Assembly: GCA_003518245.1 (NCBI GenBank)
Contig: DOZA01000417.1
Span: forward strand, 1 to 6,374
DNA length: 6,374 nt
Source: Bacteroidales bacterium
GTDB taxonomy: Bacteria > Bacteroidota > Bacteroidia > Bacteroidales > VadinHA17
Direction: 5' to 3'
Position numbers and translations under genes: made by a program. The notes under the pieces were generated by a model. That model was not told where the DNA came from. It worked only from the letters and a program-made list of their open reading frames with translations, and made no database searches. How positions within the stretch are numbered: position 1 is the stretch's first letter; the number at the start of each line of letters is the position of its first letter. Below, piece after piece: positions 4,723 to 6,374 of this stretch.

Positions 4723-5997
4723 ATGAAAAATACCCGGAGAGAGTTTATTAAAATTGGCGGATTGTCAATAGCGGCCACAGGACTTGTTGCTCCATTTATG
4801 AAATCATGTGTATCAGAGAATAATGGGAATGCAAAGCATAACCTGAAGAACGAAGTTGAAGGAGTAGAGCCTGTAAATGAACAGGATTATGCCAGGAGAC
4901 TGGACCGGCTGGTTGATTCAATGGTTAAGGAAAATATTGAAGCATTGTTTATAGAGGGAAGCACAAACCTTAGATATTTTTTCAATATTTCATGGTGGTT
5001 GAGTGAGAGAACCTTCGGGCCTGTGATAAATACAAAGAAAGAACCGGTATGGATATGTCCCGATTTTGAGTTGGAGAGGGCTAAAGAACAGATACCTGAA
5101 GGACATGAGATAAGAACATGGGCAGAGCATGAATCTCCTTTTGAACTGATGGCTGATATAATAAGAGACCTTAATATTGACAGGGAGAAGATAGCCACTG
5201 GACCTTCTGTGAGAAGCTTTATCTCTGAAGCATTCCAGAGAAGCTTAAATACGGATCTCATGGATGGCAGTATGGCAGTTAATATGGTCAGGGCTGTAAA
5301 GACAAAGAAAGAGCTTGAATATATGGACCTGGCAAACAGGATAACAAAAAAAGCCTATAGATACGGATTCAGCAAACTTGAGGAGGGGATGTCCAGGCAG
5401 GAGCTCTCCAATCATATAAGGTTTGCACATTCTGAAATGGGGACCAGCGGTAGCGGAGGACCATATTTTGGGTTTACATCGGCCTTCCCGCATGGGACCA
5501 GGCAGGTTAGAGATCTTCATGACGGTGATATTATACTTGTTGACGGCGGATGCTCTGTTGAAGGTTTCAGGAGTGATGTTACACGTACTATAGTATATGG
5601 AAAACCAACGGACCGCCAGAAGGAAGTATTCAATACTGTACTGAAAGCACAGCAGGAGGCCCATAAAGCTATCAGGCCAGGTGTTGCATGTGGCGAGATA
5701 GACCGCGTAGCCAGAAAAATAATCGAGGATGCAGGTTTTGGCCCGGGATATAAATATTTTGCTCACAGGCTGGGACATGGCATAGGAATGGATGGACATG
5801 AATATCCATACCTGGTAAAAGATAACGCGTTATTAATGCAACCGGGTATGACCTTCAGCAACGAACCGGGTATTTATATATACGGTGAGTTTGGAGTGAG
5901 AATAGAAGACTGTTTTGTTGTCACTGAAGATGGTGCTGAAATGCTTGGTGGTATGATCACACAGGATATTGAGCATCCTTTTGGTGATGAAACCTGA
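4723..5997 (+). CDS. Exported M24-family Xaa-Pro peptidase (prolidase/aminopeptidase P type)
   Basis: This encodes a 424-residue metallopeptidase expected to cleave the bond between an N-terminal residue and proline. The N-terminus carries a twin-arginine signal, TRREFIK (residues 4-10), a hydrophobic stretch (11-25) and then MKSC with Cys29, so a folded, Tat-exported and possibly lipidated enzyme is likely; Lys at -2 makes the lipobox uncertain. A creatinase-like N-terminal domain spans about 55-190 and the pita-bread catalytic domain about 200-415. All five metal ligands are visible: Asp274 (VDGG), Asp285 (SDVTR), His352 (GHGIG), Glu381 (NEPG) and Glu395 (RIED). His359 in GMDGHE and the His of FPHGTR match the usual second-shell histidines. 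ATG 4723 is preceded by a run of A and gives the Tat motif at the right distance. The gene diverges from the sulfatase and converges with the acetyltransferase, leaving only five bases between stops. True substrate, proline peptides or another pita-bread substrate, is not shown. Confidence 0.93.
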   Translation: MKNTRREFIKIGGLSIAATGLVAPFMKSCVSENNGNAKHNLKNEVEGVEPVNEQDYARRLDRLVDSMVKENIEALFIEGSTNLRYFFNISWWLSERTFGPVINTKKEPVWICPDFELERAKEQIPEGHEIRTWAEHESPFELMADIIRDLNIDREKIATGPSVRSFISEAFQRSLNTDLMDGSMAVNMVRAVKTKKELEYMDLANRITKKAYRYGFSKLEEGMSRQELSNHIRFAHSEMGTSGSGGPYFGFTSAFPHGTRQVRDLHDGDIILVDGGCSVEGFRSDVTRTIVYGKPTDRQKEVFNTVLKAQQEAHKAIRPGVACGEIDRVARKIIEDAGFGPGYKYFAHRLGHGIGMDGHEYPYLVKDNALLMQPGMTFSNEPGIYIYGEFGVRIEDCFVVTEDGAEMLGGMITQDIEHPFGDET

Positions 5998-6002
5998 GTG
6001 AA

Positions 6003-6374
6003 TCAGTCAGGGCTGTTAAACATTTGAAACATTATTTCATCCTTAAACCCTTTGCCATCCCTTATCCATTCTTTTTTCCGGCCTATTTCAATGAAGCCGA
6101 TCTTTTTGAACAGCAGGATAGAAGGCTTATTATCTGCGGTAATATTGCAGTATAATTGATGCATCTTAAGGTGGTTGAAACAATAATCTGCCAGGCATCT
6201 TATTGACATCTCTGCATATCCCTTTCTTCTCTCTTCAGTGTCAGCAATTAAAACACCTACCCCGGCACGCAGATGAAAAGGATCAAAATCAAACAGGTCA
6301 ATAGTCCCGATAGTCTTTTCCAATTGTATTATTTCAATCATAAACCGTAATTGCCCTGTCTCAAAGATGCTTTT
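6003..6374 (-). CDS. GNAT-family N-acetyltransferase, C-terminal part (runs off right edge)
   Basis: The frame is open to the window end, so the start lies outside. An internal ATG at 6341 exists, but translation continues upstream as KSIFETGQLRF joined to MIEI, and QLRFMIE is a normal internal stretch in this family, so ATG 6341 is not the true start. Visible features are GTIDLFDFDPFHLRAGVGVLI, the acetyl-CoA pyrophosphate loop RRKGYA (RxxGxA), the helix CLADYCFNHLKMHQLYCNI, then NKPSILLFKKIGF and the C-terminal DEIMFQMF. These are the classic GNAT motifs A and B, closest in style to RimJ/RimL or spermidine N-acetyltransferase-like proteins. The enzyme moves an acetyl group from acetyl-CoA to an amine; the acceptor is unknown. 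It is cytoplasmic and convergent with the M24 gene. No transcription terminator is visible between the two genes. Confidence 0.92.
   Translation of the reverse strand, partial: KSIFETGQLRFMIEIIQLEKTIGTIDLFDFDPFHLRAGVGVLIADTEERRKGYAEMSIRCLADYCFNHLKMHQLYCNITADNKPSILLFKKIGFIEIGRKKEWIRDGKGFKDEIMFQMFNSPD

Noticed and set aside
5245..5799. 184-codon minus-strand frame opposite the M24 peptidase
   Set aside because: The plus-strand frame has all catalytic motifs; the minus-strand translation has no recognisable domain and is a shadow.
6003..6341. Complete 112-residue acetyltransferase starting at ATG 6341
   Set aside because: The frame remains open to the window edge and the upstream residues match the family's internal sequence, so the gene is partial.

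Overview
The window looks like chromosomal DNA of a Bacteroidota member, probably a Bacteroidales-type glycan degrader. The signs are a GH92 mannosidase, a sulfatase with a discoidin-like module, a DUF6786-type lipoprotein, Bacteroidota-style lipoprotein signals, almost no Shine-Dalgarno sequences, and AT-rich intergenic DNA with short palindromic and tandem repeats. The taxonomic call is inference from gene content; there is no marker gene here.

Layout, left to right. Positions 1-2408 hold a leftward run of five closely packed minus-strand genes. In transcription order they are a YbjQ/UPF0145 protein (2408-2094), a 44-residue membrane protein not previously listed as an ORF (2084-1950), a DUF6786-like lipoprotein (1927-710), a short fragment resembling the C-terminal half of an isoprenylcysteine-methyltransferase-type membrane enzyme (735-463), and the N-terminal 148 residues of a secreted GH92 alpha-mannosidase (445 to beyond the left edge). 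Gaps are 9, 22, -26 and 17 bases, so a single transcript is likely. Positions 2409-2545 contain a nested palindromic repeat unit. Positions 2546-4471 (or 4504) encode a minus-strand sulfatase lipoprotein with an intact formylglycine motif and a C-terminal F5/8C-like module. Positions 4505-4722 form a divergent intergenic region that is a mosaic of small repeats. Positions 4723-5997 encode, on the plus strand, an exported M24-family Xaa-Pro peptidase with a twin-arginine signal. Positions 6003-6374 hold the C-terminal part of a minus-strand GNAT acetyltransferase that runs off the right edge.

How the genes may work together: GH92 (mannose removal), the sulfatase (sulfate ester removal, perhaps anchored on the glycan by its discoidin-like module) and the exported prolyl peptidase would suit scavenging of glycoprotein or sulfated-glycan material at the cell envelope. 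This is inference. There is no SusC/SusD pair or regulator in the window, so it is not shown to be a polysaccharide utilisation locus.

The most unusual observation is in the first 48 codons of the sulfatase. The hydrophobic core of the lipoprotein signal is encoded by a degenerate hexanucleotide tandem repeat. Just upstream, in frame, lies a 26-bp near-perfect palindrome that resembles a mobile REP-type unit and encodes a charged insert. I found no defence system, CRISPR array, tRNA, rRNA, integrase or transposase gene.
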